DNA of 64,000 nucleotides from Phenylobacterium sp. (lineage in GTDB: Bacteria; Pseudomonadota; Alphaproteobacteria; Caulobacterales; Caulobacteraceae): assembly GCF_004799515.1 (NCBI RefSeq), contig NZ_SSMX01000047.1, positions 124,001 to 188,000 on the forward strand, in the 5' to 3' direction. The notes under the pieces were generated by a model that was not told the DNA's origin, did no database searches, and saw only the letters and a program-made list of their open reading frames with translations. This document shows, one piece after another, positions 36,296 through 46,382 of the stretch. The translations under genes were made by a program, and so were the position numbers. Positions within the stretch are counted from its first letter, which is position 1. The number at the start of each line of letters is the position of its first letter.

Positions 36296-37174
36296 TCAGC
36301 GGTGCGCCGTCGCCAGGACGTGTTCCACGCCGCGCACGATGGGGTCGGCGAACTTGCGGCCGAGCAGGTTGGCGTGGCCGGCGCCGGCCACATGCTCGAT
36401 GTAGCCGTTCTGGGAGGCCAGCGCCGGCACCGACTGGATCTCCTTCAGCGCGGTCACCGTGTGCGCGCCGGCGGTGATCACCGCGACCGGCATGGCCGGC
36501 GGGAAGTCGGCGGCGCGAGCCTGGTCGGAGGTGGCGCGCCAATGGCTGACCTCCTCGGCGGCCCAGAGCGCGTGCGGCGGCGAGCCGTAGATGCGCCGCT
36601 TCTCGGCCGAGGCCTCCGGCGGCAGGCCGATCTTGTCGCCGGCCACCGCCGCCACCGGGCGCATCATGCCGAGCTTCGCCCCCTGGCTGGTCCAGCCCAG
36701 GATCCGGCTGAAGGCGTAGACGCCCTTTTCACCCACCGGATGGGTGATGACGTCGGGCGTCACCGCGTCCACCAGCACAACGCCCAGCACCTGGCCGGGG
36801 TGGGTCAGCGCATAGAGCCTGACCATCAGCCCGCCCATGGAGTGGCCAACGAGGACGAAGGGGCCGGCCTCGTCCACCTCGCGCAACAGGGCGGCCAGGT
36901 CGGCGACGATGGCCCGCCCGTCGCGCGGCTTCGGCCCTGGCTCGGAGTGGCCGAGGCCCGCGCGGTCGTAGGCCAGGCTGGAGAGCCCCTTGGCCGCCAG
37001 CTTCTCCTGCACCACCGTCCAGTCGGTGGCGCAGCCGAAGGCGCCGTGCTCCAGCACGATGGTCGGCCGCCCGCCGCCCCCGCCGGCGCGGACCACACGA
37101 AGCCGCCGCCCGCCCACATCCACCATCTCGCCGCGGGGCGCCTTGGGCGGGTGGTGAGCGAAAGCGACGGACAT
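36296..37174 (-). CDS. alpha/beta hydrolase
   Basis: 292-residue cytosolic alpha/beta hydrolase. Motifs in order: oxyanion LEHGAFGCATDW, YDRAGLGHSEPG, nucleophile elbow GHSMGG, a candidate acid in VLVDAVTPD, and the catalytic His in VAGAGHANLLG. This is the standard esterase/haloperoxidase-like layout; substrate unknown. Convergent with tilS (10 bp between stops) and 27 bp downstream of the aldo/keto reductase gene on the same strand. Confidence 0.88.
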   Translation of the reverse strand: MSVAFAHHPPKAPRGEMVDVGGRRLRVVRAGGGGGRPTIVLEHGAFGCATDWTVVQEKLAAKGLSSLAYDRAGLGHSEPGPKPRDGRAIVADLAALLREVDEAGPFVLVGHSMGGLMVRLYALTHPGQVLGVVLVDAVTPDVITHPVGEKGVYAFSRILGWTSQGAKLGMMRPVAAVAGDKIGLPPEASAEKRRIYGSPPHALWAAEEVSHWRATSDQARAADFPPAMPVAVITAGAHTVTALKEIQSVPALASQNGYIEHVAGAGHANLLGRKFADPIVRGVEHVLATAHR

Positions 37175-37201
37175 CGGCGGCTCCAGGTTTCGGGTTGGCG
37201 G

Positions 37202-38251
37202 TCAGCTGGCCTTGACGAAGGGCTTTGGCCGGCGCGCGCCGCCCTGGCGGGCGAACATCCAGCCGGGGTATTCGCTGGGCAGTTCGGAGACCTCGTCCAG
37301 CCGCTTCATCTCGTCAGCGCTGAGCGTAAGCTCCACGGCCGCCAGGTTGTCGTCCAGCTGCTCCAGGGTCTTGGCGCCGATGATGATGCTCATCGTGAAG
37401 GCCTTCTGCAGGATGTAGGCGAGCGCCACGCGGGCCACCGAGGCGCCATGGGCCTCGCCCACCTCGCGCATGACCTCGACGCACGCCCAGGCGCGGTCCT
37501 TGTCCACCGGCGGGAAGTCGAAGGTGGTGCGGCGCGAGCCTTCCGGATTGTTCGACCCCGGCCCGAACTTGCCCGAGAGCAGGCCGCCGGCCAGCGGCGA
37601 CCAGACCATCAGCCCGACCTTCTCCTCGGCGATCATCGGGACCAGCTCGCGCTCGAGATCGCGGCCGGCGATGGAGTAGTAGGCCTGCAGGGTCTCGAAG
37701 CGGGCGTAGCCCTTGGCCTCCGACAGGCCGAGCGCCTTGGCGATCTTCCAGGCGGCCCAGTTCGACACGCCGATGTAGCGCACCAAGCCCTGGCTCACGA
37801 GGTCGTCGAGGGCGCGCAGGGTCTCGTCGATGGGCGTGACCGAGTCGTTGCCGTGGATCTGGTAGAGGTCGATATGGTCGGTCTGCAGCCGCTCCAGGCT
37901 GGCGCGCACCGAGTCCATGATGTGGCCGCGCGAGGCGCCGCGGTCGTTGGGGCGCGGGCCCATCTCGCCGAACACCTTGGTGGCGATGACCACGTCCTTG
38001 CGCTTGGTCCCCAGGTTCTTGAACGCCTGGCCCAGCCGCTTCTCGCTCTCGCCGAAGGAATAGACGTCGGCGGTGTCGAAGAAATTCACCCCGACCTCAA
38101 GCGCGCGGCCCACGATCTTGTCCACGTCGTCCTGCTGCAGCGCGCCGATGGCCTTCCACATGCCGGCGTCCTCGTTGCCGCCGAAGGTCATGGTCCCCAG
38201 GCAGATCTCGGACACGAACAGGCCCGTACGGCCAAGCTGGTTGTACTTCAT
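37202..38251 (-). CDS. aldo/keto reductase
   Basis: 349-residue NADPH-dependent TIM-barrel oxidoreductase. The catalytic tetrad is visible: Asp and Tyr in DTADVYSFGESE, Lys in VIATKVFGEMG, His in LYQIHGND. IIGAKTLEQLDDNL near the C-terminus binds the cofactor adenylate. The starting MKYNQLGRTGLFVSEICLGT is typical of the AKR11/12-like group; endogenous substrate unknown. This ATG fits the family N-terminus; 29 extra upstream codons do not. Confidence 0.93.
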   Translation of the reverse strand: MKYNQLGRTGLFVSEICLGTMTFGGNEDAGMWKAIGALQQDDVDKIVGRALEVGVNFFDTADVYSFGESEKRLGQAFKNLGTKRKDVVIATKVFGEMGPRPNDRGASRGHIMDSVRASLERLQTDHIDLYQIHGNDSVTPIDETLRALDDLVSQGLVRYIGVSNWAAWKIAKALGLSEAKGYARFETLQAYYSIAGRDLERELVPMIAEEKVGLMVWSPLAGGLLSGKFGPGSNNPEGSRRTTFDFPPVDKDRAWACVEVMREVGEAHGASVARVALAYILQKAFTMSIIIGAKTLEQLDDNLAAVELTLSADEMKRLDEVSELPSEYPGWMFARQGGARRPKPFVKAS

Positions 38252-38401
38252 GGGGCGCCTCCAGGTTTTTGTTGGATGCCAGGCCATATGGTCAGGCGGA
38301 TGTGGCGCGGGAAGGTCCATCCCGCGCCAGCGGTGCAATAAACCCGAAATGACCTGTCGCGTGCAGAGTGAGCTTCGGCGAACGGCCGGCGGTCGCGGCC
38401 G

Positions 38402-39813
<1,412 letters not shown>

Positions 39814-39817
<4 letters not shown>

Positions 39818-40158
39818 GCCGCGGCGTCCTTCTTGGGCGCGGCGGGAGCCTTCTTCTTGTACATGGCCAGCATCCGCCGAACGACGAGGAAGCCGCCGAA
39901 GATGTTGACGCTGGCGAAGGCCGCGGCGACCGCGCCGGCGCCTTTGGAGATCATGACGTTGGCGGTCAGCTCGCCGCCTTCGCCGTGCGCGGCCACCGCC
40001 AGCAGCGCGCCCACGACGATCACCGAGGAGATGGCGTTGGTGACCGCCATCAGCGGCGTGTGCAGCGCCGGCGTCACGCTCCAGACCACGTAGTAGCCGA
40101 CGAAGATCGCCAGCACGAAGATCGCCAGGCGGAAGACGGTGGGATCGACGGCTTCCAT
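39814..40158 (-). CDS. pntAB: NAD(P) transhydrogenase alpha subunit, membrane part
   Basis: 114-residue protein corresponding to the C-terminal membrane helices of E. coli PntA, encoded separately as in Rhodospirillum. Three hydrophobic helices, with YYVVWSVTPALHTPLMAVTNAISSV-type sequence (conserved HTPLM and TNAIS), and a Lys/Ala-rich tail. It completes the membrane domain with PntB. Confidence 0.95.
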
Positions 40159-40163
40159 GCGCT

Positions 40164-41297
40164 TCAGCCCTTGAGGTTCGGGTGCACGACCGCGCCGCCC
40201 TGCGTGACCAGGGCCGCCTTCAGGATCTCGTCCTCATAGTCGGGGGCGAACTGGCCCTCCTTGTCGAGGAACAGGCCGGAGAAGGCGAAGAGGTTGCGGG
40301 CGTAAAGCGCCGAGGCATCGGCGGCGATGCGGCCGGGCAGGTTGGGAATGCCCAGGATCTTCACGCCGTTCCGGGTGACGGCCACCTCGCCCAGCTTGGC
40401 GCCCTCCACATTGCCGCCCTGCTCGATGGCCAGGTCGACGATCACCGAGCCGGGCTTCATGGAGGCCACCTGGGCGGCGTTCACCAGCCTGGGCGCCGGG
40501 TGGCCGGGGATCAGGGCGGTGGTGATCACCATGTCCTGCTTGGCGATGTGGCTGGAGATCAGCTCGGCCTGCTTGGCCTGGTACTCGGCGCTCATCTCCT
40601 TGGCGTAGCCGCCGACGGTCTGGGCGTTCCTGAACTCCTCGTCCTCGACCGCCAGGAACTTGGCGCCGAGGCTTTCCACCTGCTCCTTGGTGGCCGGGCG
40701 CACGTCGGTGGCGGTGACCACCGCGCCCAGCCGCCGCGCCGTGGCGATAGCCTGCAGGCCGGCGACGCCCACGCCCATGATGAACACCTTGGCCGCGGCC
40801 ACCGTGCCGGCGGCGGTCATCATCATCGGCATGGCCTTGCCGTAGGCCTCTGCGCCCTCGATCACCGCCCGGTAGCCGGCGAGATTGGCCTGGGAGGACA
40901 GCACGTCCATCACCTGGGCGCGGGTGATGCGCGGCACGAACTCCATGGCGAAGGCGGTGGCCCCAGCCTTGGCCAGGCCGTCCAGCGTCGCCTTGTCCTG
41001 ATAGGGATTGAGGGTCGCCACGACGATCGTGCCGGGTTTCAGGACCGCGAGCTCGTCGGCCTCGGGCCCCCGCACCTTGAAGAGGATGTCGGCCTTGGCG
41101 AGCACATCCTTGGCGGTCTTGGCCAGCGTCGCGCCGGCGGCCTCATAGTCGGCGTCGGGGTAGGAGGCGGCGGTCCCAGCGCCGGTCTCGACCACCACGG
41201 TGAACCCTGCGCCGATGAGCTTCTTGACCGTTTCCGGAACGGCGGCGACCCGGGTCTCGCCGCTGCGGCGCTCCCTGGTGACGGCAATGACGGCCAT
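40164..41297 (-). CDS. pntAA: NAD(P) transhydrogenase alpha subunit, NAD-binding part
   Basis: 377-residue soluble domain I. It opens MAVIAVTRERRSGETRVAAV, has the NAD-binding GVGVAGLQAIATARRLGAVV, the RPATKEQVESLGAKF region and the mobile loop YAKEMSAEYQAKQ. Split alpha subunits are usual in alphaproteobacteria. The ATG at 41,297 is preferred over a TTG three codons earlier. Five base pairs separate it from the membrane part. Confidence 0.96.
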   Translation of the reverse strand: MAVIAVTRERRSGETRVAAVPETVKKLIGAGFTVVVETGAGTAASYPDADYEAAGATLAKTAKDVLAKADILFKVRGPEADELAVLKPGTIVVATLNPYQDKATLDGLAKAGATAFAMEFVPRITRAQVMDVLSSQANLAGYRAVIEGAEAYGKAMPMMMTAAGTVAAAKVFIMGVGVAGLQAIATARRLGAVVTATDVRPATKEQVESLGAKFLAVEDEEFRNAQTVGGYAKEMSAEYQAKQAELISSHIAKQDMVITTALIPGHPAPRLVNAAQVASMKPGSVIVDLAIEQGGNVEGAKLGEVAVTRNGVKILGIPNLPGRIAADASALYARNLFAFSGLFLDKEGQFAPDYEDEILKAALVTQGGAVVHPNLKG

Positions 41298-41431
41298 AAA
41301 GCGCAAAGCCCCCCGAACGCGGCTGCGGGAGGGACCTTAGGATCGGTTCACCCGACCTGTCCAGCCGCCCCACCGAGGTCGGCGAACGAATGCGGAAGAA
41401 GCTTTGGTGACGGCCCCGGCGGGCGGTCGGA

Positions 41432-41671
41432 TCAGTGCTCGGCGTCGCCGCGGCTGCGCAGGAAGAAGATCCCGAGCGCCAGGACCACCGCGCCCGTGAT
41501 GAAGGCGCCGAAGAAGCCGGTCGGCGTGCAGAACCACAGCGTCAGGAACAGCAGCGAGGCGGCGATGATCAGCGAGCCCCACTTGGTGATGCCCATCACC
41601 AGGTGGAAGGTCGCCACCTGCTCGTGGATGTCCATGTCGCCGCGGTGATATTCGGAAGCCTGGCCGGCCAT
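41432..41671 (-). CDS. aa3-type cytochrome c oxidase subunit IV
   Basis: 79 residues: EYHRGDMDIHEQVATFHLVM at the N-terminus is the signature of the small bacterial aa3 oxidase subunit IV, followed by two hydrophobic segments (SLIIAASLLFLTLWF and AFITGAVVLALGIFFL). In this lineage the gene commonly sits just upstream of pntA rather than with the cox operon. It may be cotranscribed with the transhydrogenase genes 135 bp downstream. The subunit is small and its role in the oxidase is structural at most. Confidence 0.88.
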   Translation of the reverse strand: MAGQASEYHRGDMDIHEQVATFHLVMGITKWGSLIIAASLLFLTLWFCTPTGFFGAFITGAVVLALGIFFLRSRGDAEH

Positions 41672-41730
41672 CACGTCTCTCTTCAACTCTGGGCTCTTGA
41701 GGGCGGTGCTACACGAGACCGCCGCTGTGC

Positions 41731-42798
41731 TCAAGACGCGCTTGCGGGTTCGGGCGGCCAGGCGGCGAGCAGGGCGCGCAACGCCGCCACCAGCGCCAGC
41801 GGCTGGTCGATCATGATGTGGTGGTGGGCGTCCGGGATCTCGATCTCGATCATGCCCGGCGGGAAGGGCGAGGGCGCGCCCGCCTTGCGGTGCTCCACGA
41901 TGCGGCTCTTGGCGCCATAGATGTGCACCATGGGCGTCTTGACCGTGACCGCCTCCAGGGGATCGCCGCCCATGGCCCGCTCGCGGTCGAGCTTGGCCCA
42001 CATGTTGGGGTCGAACCGCCAGGTCCAGCCTTCGCCGGAGCCGTCGGGGCTGGTCTCGCCATCGGGCAGCGGCGCGCGCTTCAGCGAGCGGCGGGCGATG
42101 AAGTCGGCGATGTAGGCGTTGCCGGCTGGCTGCGGCGGCATCAGGCGGAAGCGGGCCAGCGCCGCCTCTAGCGTCGGATAGACCCGGCTCGGCCGGTCGA
42201 CGGTGGGGATGTTGCGCACCGCCTCGAACTGCGCTTGGCGCTTGGCCAGCTCCTCCGGCGGCGGGCCGAAGCCGGTGTCGACCATGATCGCGGCATGCAT
42301 CCGCTCCGGATGGCGCACCGCGGCGAAGAACACCTGCCCGCCGCCGAAGGAGTGGCCGATGTAGGTGGGCTTCCGCCCGCCCTCATAGAGCCCGACCGCG
42401 CGGCTGACCGCCTCGGCGTCGTCGGCGAAGTCGGTGAAGGAATAGCGCTCGCGCCAGTCCGAGGCGCCCATGCCGGCCAGCGACATCGAGGCCACCCGAT
42501 AGTGCTCGGCGAAGAAGGGCGCGATGAAGCTCCACCAGTCGGCGTGGGCGGAGTTGCCGTGCACGAACAACAGGCCGGGCTTGCCGACCTCGCCCCAGGT
42601 CAGCACCTCGAGCTTCGAACCCAGGCTTTCGACGAAGCTGCGCTCCGGCTGCTGGGCGATGGCGTCCTTGAACCACTGCGGCGAGGGCGGCTCGGCGCCG
42701 GCGAAGGCGGCCAGCGGCGCCTGAACCTCCGGCGGCAGGGCGTCCTCGACGTGCACCGGCCGGTCGTCATGGATCTCCGGCTTCACGTCTTCAGCCAT
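41731..42798 (-). CDS. alpha/beta hydrolase (epoxide-hydrolase-like)
   Basis: 355 residues. After about 60 residues of charged N-terminal extension the alpha/beta fold starts at LTWGEVGKPGLLFVHGNSAH (HGNS oxyanion). The nucleophile elbow is GHSFGG, so a serine hydrolase rather than an aspartate-using epoxide hydrolase. The catalytic His is in IPDAHHHIMIDQP. A cap domain covers residues about 200-290. Substrate unknown. Same strand and 59 bp upstream of the subunit IV gene. Confidence 0.87.
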   Translation of the reverse strand: MAEDVKPEIHDDRPVHVEDALPPEVQAPLAAFAGAEPPSPQWFKDAIAQQPERSFVESLGSKLEVLTWGEVGKPGLLFVHGNSAHADWWSFIAPFFAEHYRVASMSLAGMGASDWRERYSFTDFADDAEAVSRAVGLYEGGRKPTYIGHSFGGGQVFFAAVRHPERMHAAIMVDTGFGPPPEELAKRQAQFEAVRNIPTVDRPSRVYPTLEAALARFRLMPPQPAGNAYIADFIARRSLKRAPLPDGETSPDGSGEGWTWRFDPNMWAKLDRERAMGGDPLEAVTVKTPMVHIYGAKSRIVEHRKAGAPSPFPPGMIEIEIPDAHHHIMIDQPLALVAALRALLAAWPPEPASAS

Positions 42799-42949
42799 GC
42801 GGATGGTCCTTGAGAAGGGTGGGGCCGACAATTGGGGGAGGCAGGCCCGGCAACATGGGGTCACGTGACTAACAAGCGTTTGAAAAATGGCAAGCGCTTC
42901 GTCCCGGCGCTAGGGTCCGCGCCGGCAGACGCCTGAGGGGGAGTTCCGC

Positions 42950-44434
42950 GTGCTGAAATCCATGTTCCTGGGAAGCGCCGCGGCGCTGGCGCTGGCGGCG
43001 AGCGCGCACGCCGCGCCACAGATTCTGGCCCCACCCGCGCCGCCAGCCGCCTCCGTGCAGCCCTATGTGAAGGTCGGCGGGCCGGTCACGGTGCTGAAGC
43101 ATGTGCGGCTGATCGATGGGACGGGCGGGCCGGCGCAGGAGGACCGCACCCTCGTCGTGCAGGGCGGCAAGATCGCGGCCGTCGGCGGACCGGAGCTGGC
43201 CGCGCCGGGGGGCGCCCAGGTGCTGGACCTGCCGGGGCATACGGTCATCCCCGGCCTCGTCGGCATGCACGACCACATGTACTACATCGCCCGGCCCAAC
43301 ATGGACGCCGCCGGCCACTCCGAGCCGCCGCTGATGGTGCCGCAGATGACCTTCTCGTCGCCGCGCCTGTACCTGGCGGCGGGGGTGACCACCATGCGCA
43401 CCACCGGCTCCGTCGAGCCCTACGTCGACCTCAACGTCAAAAGCCTGATCGACGCCGGCGGCATGATCGGGCCGCACATGGACGTGACCGGCCCCTATCT
43501 GGAAGGCTCCGGCAGCGCCTTCATCCAGATGCACCCGCTGAAGGACGCCGCCGACGCCACCCGCACCGTCGCCTACTGGGCCGACATGGGCGCGACCTCG
43601 TTCAAGGCCTACATGAACATCACCCGCGACGAACTCGGCGCGGCCATCGTCGAGGCCCACAAGCGCGGCTTGAAGCTCACCGGCCACCTCTGCTCGGTCA
43701 CCTATCCCGAGGCGATCGCGCTGGGCATCGACGACCTGGAGCACGGCTTCTTCGTCAACACCCAGTTGGACCCCGGCAAGCAGCCGGACGTCTGCCCGCG
43801 CACCTCGGGCGATCCGACCCTGCTGGCCATGACGCCGGACAGCCCTGAGGCCGACAAGCTGATCCGCCTGATGGTCGACCACCACGTGGCGCTGACCTCG
43901 ACCCTGCCGGTCTTCGAGCAGCGCGTGCCCGGCCATTCACCCCTGAACCCCAAGGCCATGGCGGTGCTGACCGTCGAGGCCCGGGAGGCCTACCTCTACG
44001 CCCGCAACCTGACCAACCAGGCGCCGCGCGACCGCTATGCCGACGCGGCCAAGGAATTCCAGAACGACCTTGGCCTGGAGCACAGGTTCGTGGCCGCCGG
44101 CGGCCTGCTGATCGCCGGGCCCGACCCCACCGGCAACGGCGGCGTCATCCCGGGCTTCGGCGACCAGCGGGAGGTCGAGCTGCTGGTCGAGGCCGGCTTC
44201 ACCCCGCTGGAGGCCATCAAGATCGCCACCCTGAACGGCGCGGCCTACCTGGGCCTCGCCGACAGGATCGGCTCCATCGCGCCGGGCAAGGACGCCGACC
44301 TGGTGGTGGTGAAGGGCGACCCGTCGAAGGCCATCGCCGACATCGAGAACGTCGAGATCGTGTTCAAGGACGGGATTGGCTACGACGCGCCGAAGTTGCT
44401 GGAGTCGGTGAAGGGGCGGTATGGGCAGTATTAA
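42950..44434 (+). CDS. secreted amidohydrolase family protein
   Basis: 494-residue metal-dependent hydrolase with a signal peptide (GTG start, MLKSMFLGSAAALALAASAH). TIM-barrel metal sites are visible: GMHDHMYY, the bridging lysine in TSFKAYMN, histidines in LTGHLCSV and DLEHGFF, and the acid in IAGPDPTG. IGSIAPGKDADLVVVKGDP is the C-terminal family signature. It is probably periplasmic and acts on a cyclic amide, dipeptide or similar. GAGGGGGAG precedes the start. A perfect GTCACGTGAC palindrome (42,860-42,869) lies in the divergent upstream gap. Confidence 0.9.
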   Translation: MLKSMFLGSAAALALAASAHAAPQILAPPAPPAASVQPYVKVGGPVTVLKHVRLIDGTGGPAQEDRTLVVQGGKIAAVGGPELAAPGGAQVLDLPGHTVIPGLVGMHDHMYYIARPNMDAAGHSEPPLMVPQMTFSSPRLYLAAGVTTMRTTGSVEPYVDLNVKSLIDAGGMIGPHMDVTGPYLEGSGSAFIQMHPLKDAADATRTVAYWADMGATSFKAYMNITRDELGAAIVEAHKRGLKLTGHLCSVTYPEAIALGIDDLEHGFFVNTQLDPGKQPDVCPRTSGDPTLLAMTPDSPEADKLIRLMVDHHVALTSTLPVFEQRVPGHSPLNPKAMAVLTVEAREAYLYARNLTNQAPRDRYADAAKEFQNDLGLEHRFVAAGGLLIAGPDPTGNGGVIPGFGDQREVELLVEAGFTPLEAIKIATLNGAAYLGLADRIGSIAPGKDADLVVVKGDPSKAIADIENVEIVFKDGIGYDAPKLLESVKGRYGQY

Positions 44435-44771
44435 TTTCGCGGCTGGAGAAACCCGTGTTCGGGCGCGCATCAGCATGCTCGCGACGACGGAGGGTGGGCG
44501 AACCTCCCTGATCGTCGGCCCGACTAGCTATCGGCCGAACCACAACTTCTTTGGCCCCGAGAACCGAGACATGGCCATCGGTCTCATCGATCTGCTTCCC
44601 GGCGAGACGCTGAACCCCGATGAGATTCGTGTGCTCGACCTGACCTTCATCACCTGGCCCGAAGGCGAACTCTATCCGGGGCGGGGGTGGCTGATTCAAG
44701 AAGGCGCCCGGCTCGTCGGCAGGGGTGAGGTCATCGAGCTATTGTCCAGCAGCGGCCATGCTCCGCCCTAA
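44421..44771 (+). CDS. EF-Tu C-terminal-domain-like beta-barrel protein
   Basis: 116 residues that resemble the third (barrel) domain of elongation factor Tu without the GTPase: VRARISMLATTEGGRTSLIVGPTSYRP is close to the EF-Tu GGR..PI..GYRPQF segment, and WLIQEGARLVGRGEVIEL matches its closing strands (IREGGRTVG.G.V). Such stand-alone domains occur scattered in bacterial genomes and are uncharacterised. The ATG overlaps the end of the amidohydrolase by 14 bp and has AAGGGG upstream. Confidence 0.72.
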   Translation: MGSINFAAGETRVRARISMLATTEGGRTSLIVGPTSYRPNHNFFGPENRDMAIGLIDLLPGETLNPDEIRVLDLTFITWPEGELYPGRGWLIQEGARLVGRGEVIELLSSSGHAPP

Positions 44772-44907
44772 ACCTCGTGGCAGCCATGTTTGCCTGCCTC
44801 TCCAGCTCACTCAAGGACTGGCCGAAGGCCAGCCGCGATGCGGCGCGCGTTCCGCGCGTCCTTGACTGAGCTGGAGAGGCAGGCTCGCATCCACCGTGAG
44901 ATTTAAG
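44768..44907. repeat. long palindromic element, type II, copy A
   Basis: A 27-bp inverted repeat with one mismatch, left arm 44,792-44,818 (GCCTGCCTCTCCAGCTCACT...) and right arm 44,859-44,885, closes a core holding a TGGCC-GAA-GGCCA hairpin and a GCGCGC-rich hairpin. The outermost CTCGTGG (44,774-44,780) pairs with CCGTGAG (44,894-44,900), with two G-T pairs. Core and flanks match copy B at 49,907-50,044, but the arms do not. The element begins at the stop codon of the EF-Tu-like gene. Confidence 0.8.
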
Positions 44908-44944
44908 GACCGCTCCGCGCTGGCGCGCTGGGCTTTCACGTCAA

Positions 44945-44989
44945 AACCCCGCCTTCCTCGCGCAAGGGGGAAAGCGGAATCCGGGGGTT
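44945..44989. repeat. weak REP-like inverted repeat
   Basis: AACCCC at the left and CCGGGGGTT at the right flank an imperfect CCGCCTTCC / GGGGGAAAGCGG stem around CTCGCG. It lies between the type II element and the GFA gene; no T-run follows. Confidence 0.35.
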
Positions 44990-45008
44990 CGCGTTATGCT
45001 CGCGCCCC

Positions 45009-45395
45009 ATGACCACCCGCACCGCCCGCTGCGTCTGTGGCGCACTCTCGGTCACCGCCGAGGGCGAGCCGTTGAAGGTTTCCGCCTGCCACTGCCACGC
45101 CTGCCAGCGGCGCACCGGCAGCGCCTTCAGCGTGGCGGTGTTCTACGACCGCGACCGGGTGACGATGACCGGGCCGTCGCAGACCTTCACTCGGCCCGGC
45201 GATAGCGGCCAGACCGTCGCGTTCCACTTCTGCCCGACGTGCGGGACCTCGATCCTCTGGTATCCGCAGTTCCGGCCGCAGTGGGTCGGCGTGGCCATCG
45301 GCTGCTTCGCCGACGACAGCCCCGGCGCGCCGACCCAGGCGGTCTACGAGCAGTTCCGCCACGACTGGGTGACGCTGGCGATCCAGCCCCGCTAG
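45009..45395 (+). CDS. GFA family protein (glutathione-dependent formaldehyde-activating fold)
   Basis: 128-residue zinc protein of the GFA/Mss4-like fold. Zinc cysteines are seen in CVCGALS, ACHCHACQRRTGSAF and HFCPTCGTSI, the complete family set. Despite the name, most members have no proven formaldehyde role. Nothing around it suggests one-carbon metabolism. The ATG follows the Ala-poor intergenic repeats by about 20 bp. Confidence 0.92.
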   Translation: MTTRTARCVCGALSVTAEGEPLKVSACHCHACQRRTGSAFSVAVFYDRDRVTMTGPSQTFTRPGDSGQTVAFHFCPTCGTSILWYPQFRPQWVGVAIGCFADDSPGAPTQAVYEQFRHDWVTLAIQPR

Positions 45396-45403
45396 CGCCG
45401 GCC

Positions 45404-45877
45404 CTAGCCGCCCGTGTCCGCCGCGCCCGGCTCGCTCACCACCACGTCGGGCGCCACCACCGAACAGTTGGCCAGGATCATCTCGCGGATGTTGTAGACG
45501 TGGCTGCCGTCGCGGCCGCCGCGGATGGTGTGCTTCAGGACCGGCTTGCCGCCGTCGCCCTTCTCCAGGTGGAAGAGTTCGTTGCCCGTGCCGCGCAGCA
45601 CCTTGAAGCTCTTCGGGTTCTGCAGCGGCATCGGCAGGACGGCGCTGGAGCTGTAGCTGTCCTCACCCTTCACCTCGATGCCGAACCGGCCCTTGTCGCG
45701 GGTGATGGTGACGCCGGCGTCGGGGTTGGGGAACGGCTTCCAGCCGGTGTCGTGGGTGAAGCGCATGGCGTCAGTGAGCGGCCCGTCGCACTTGACGATC
45801 ACCTGCGGCTCGGCCCGGGCGGCGCCGGCCAGGGCCAGCGCCACACCCGCCGCGGCGGCTCCCATCGCGATCCTCAT
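45404..45877 (-). CDS. secreted protein of unknown function
   Basis: 157 residues with a signal peptide (cleavage near AARAE, about residue 22). The mature chain is hydrophilic and strand-rich (VIVKCDGPLT, RFGIEVKGEDSYSSSAVL), with two cysteines (KCDG and ANCSVV) that could form a disulfide linking the ends. Not recognised. Its start overlaps the stop of the upstream membrane-protein gene by 4 bp, so the two are made together. Confidence 0.7.
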   Translation of the reverse strand: MRIAMGAAAAGVALALAGAARAEPQVIVKCDGPLTDAMRFTHDTGWKPFPNPDAGVTITRDKGRFGIEVKGEDSYSSSAVLPMPLQNPKSFKVLRGTGNELFHLEKGDGGKPVLKHTIRGGRDGSHVYNIREMILANCSVVAPDVVVSEPGAADTGG

Positions 45878-46221
45878 CCTCGCCTCCCCTGTTTGCGCTC
45901 ATCCTTAGCGTCGTCTTCCTGCCGGTCCCAGGCGCCATCGAAGTCGGGCAGCAGGGCGAAGAGGGTGAAGAGGCCGCCAAGCACGCAAAGCAGGCCGATC
46001 AGCTGGCGGGCGTCCAGGCCGTCGCTGCGGGCGGCCAGCCGGGCGCGGGCCTCGGCCGGCGGCAGGCTCCAGCCCACCGGCATGGCGCGGGGCGTTCCGC
46101 AGCGGATCATCTCGCCCTGGCGGTCGACGCAACTCGGCCCAGCGAGCGCCGAAGCCGGCAGGGCCAGCGACAGGAGGGTGAACGACAAGGCGGCGGTGAG
46201 GCCGATCGCGGGCGCCTTCAT
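45874..46221 (-). CDS. exported/membrane protein of unknown function
   Basis: 115 residues: signal peptide or N-terminal anchor (MKAPAIGLTAALSFTLLSLA), a short periplasmic loop with two cysteines (SCVDRQGEMIRCG), a second hydrophobic helix (LIGLLCVLGGLFTLFALLP, about residues 78-96) and a strongly charged C-terminus (DRQEDDAKDERKQGRRG). That topology would put both hydrophobic segments in the inner membrane if the first is not cleaved. First gene of a two-gene unit with the secreted protein downstream. Confidence 0.68.
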   Translation of the reverse strand: MKAPAIGLTAALSFTLLSLALPASALAGPSCVDRQGEMIRCGTPRAMPVGWSLPPAEARARLAARSDGLDARQLIGLLCVLGGLFTLFALLPDFDGAWDRQEDDAKDERKQGRRG

Positions 46222-46382
46222 GGGAAGCCTCCGCCGCGCCGATCCGGCGCCGAAGGCCCCCAGCCTAGACCAGGCCGGGCGCCAACCGGAAGCGCACGAT
46301 GCAGGCCGCAGTTTGGGCTGCAAGCCTAGCCGCGCCGTCCTAGACTTCGACCGACCCATCGTTGTGAAGGACTTAGACCGCC

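Noticed and set aside
41731..42798. Epoxide hydrolase
   Set aside because: The nucleophile elbow is GHSFGG with serine; epoxide hydrolases use Asp at that position.
42860..42869. GTCACGTGAC palindrome as an operator of the amidohydrolase
   Set aside because: A single 10-bp palindrome in a GC-rich genome with no second copy and no adjacent regulator is too weak to call.
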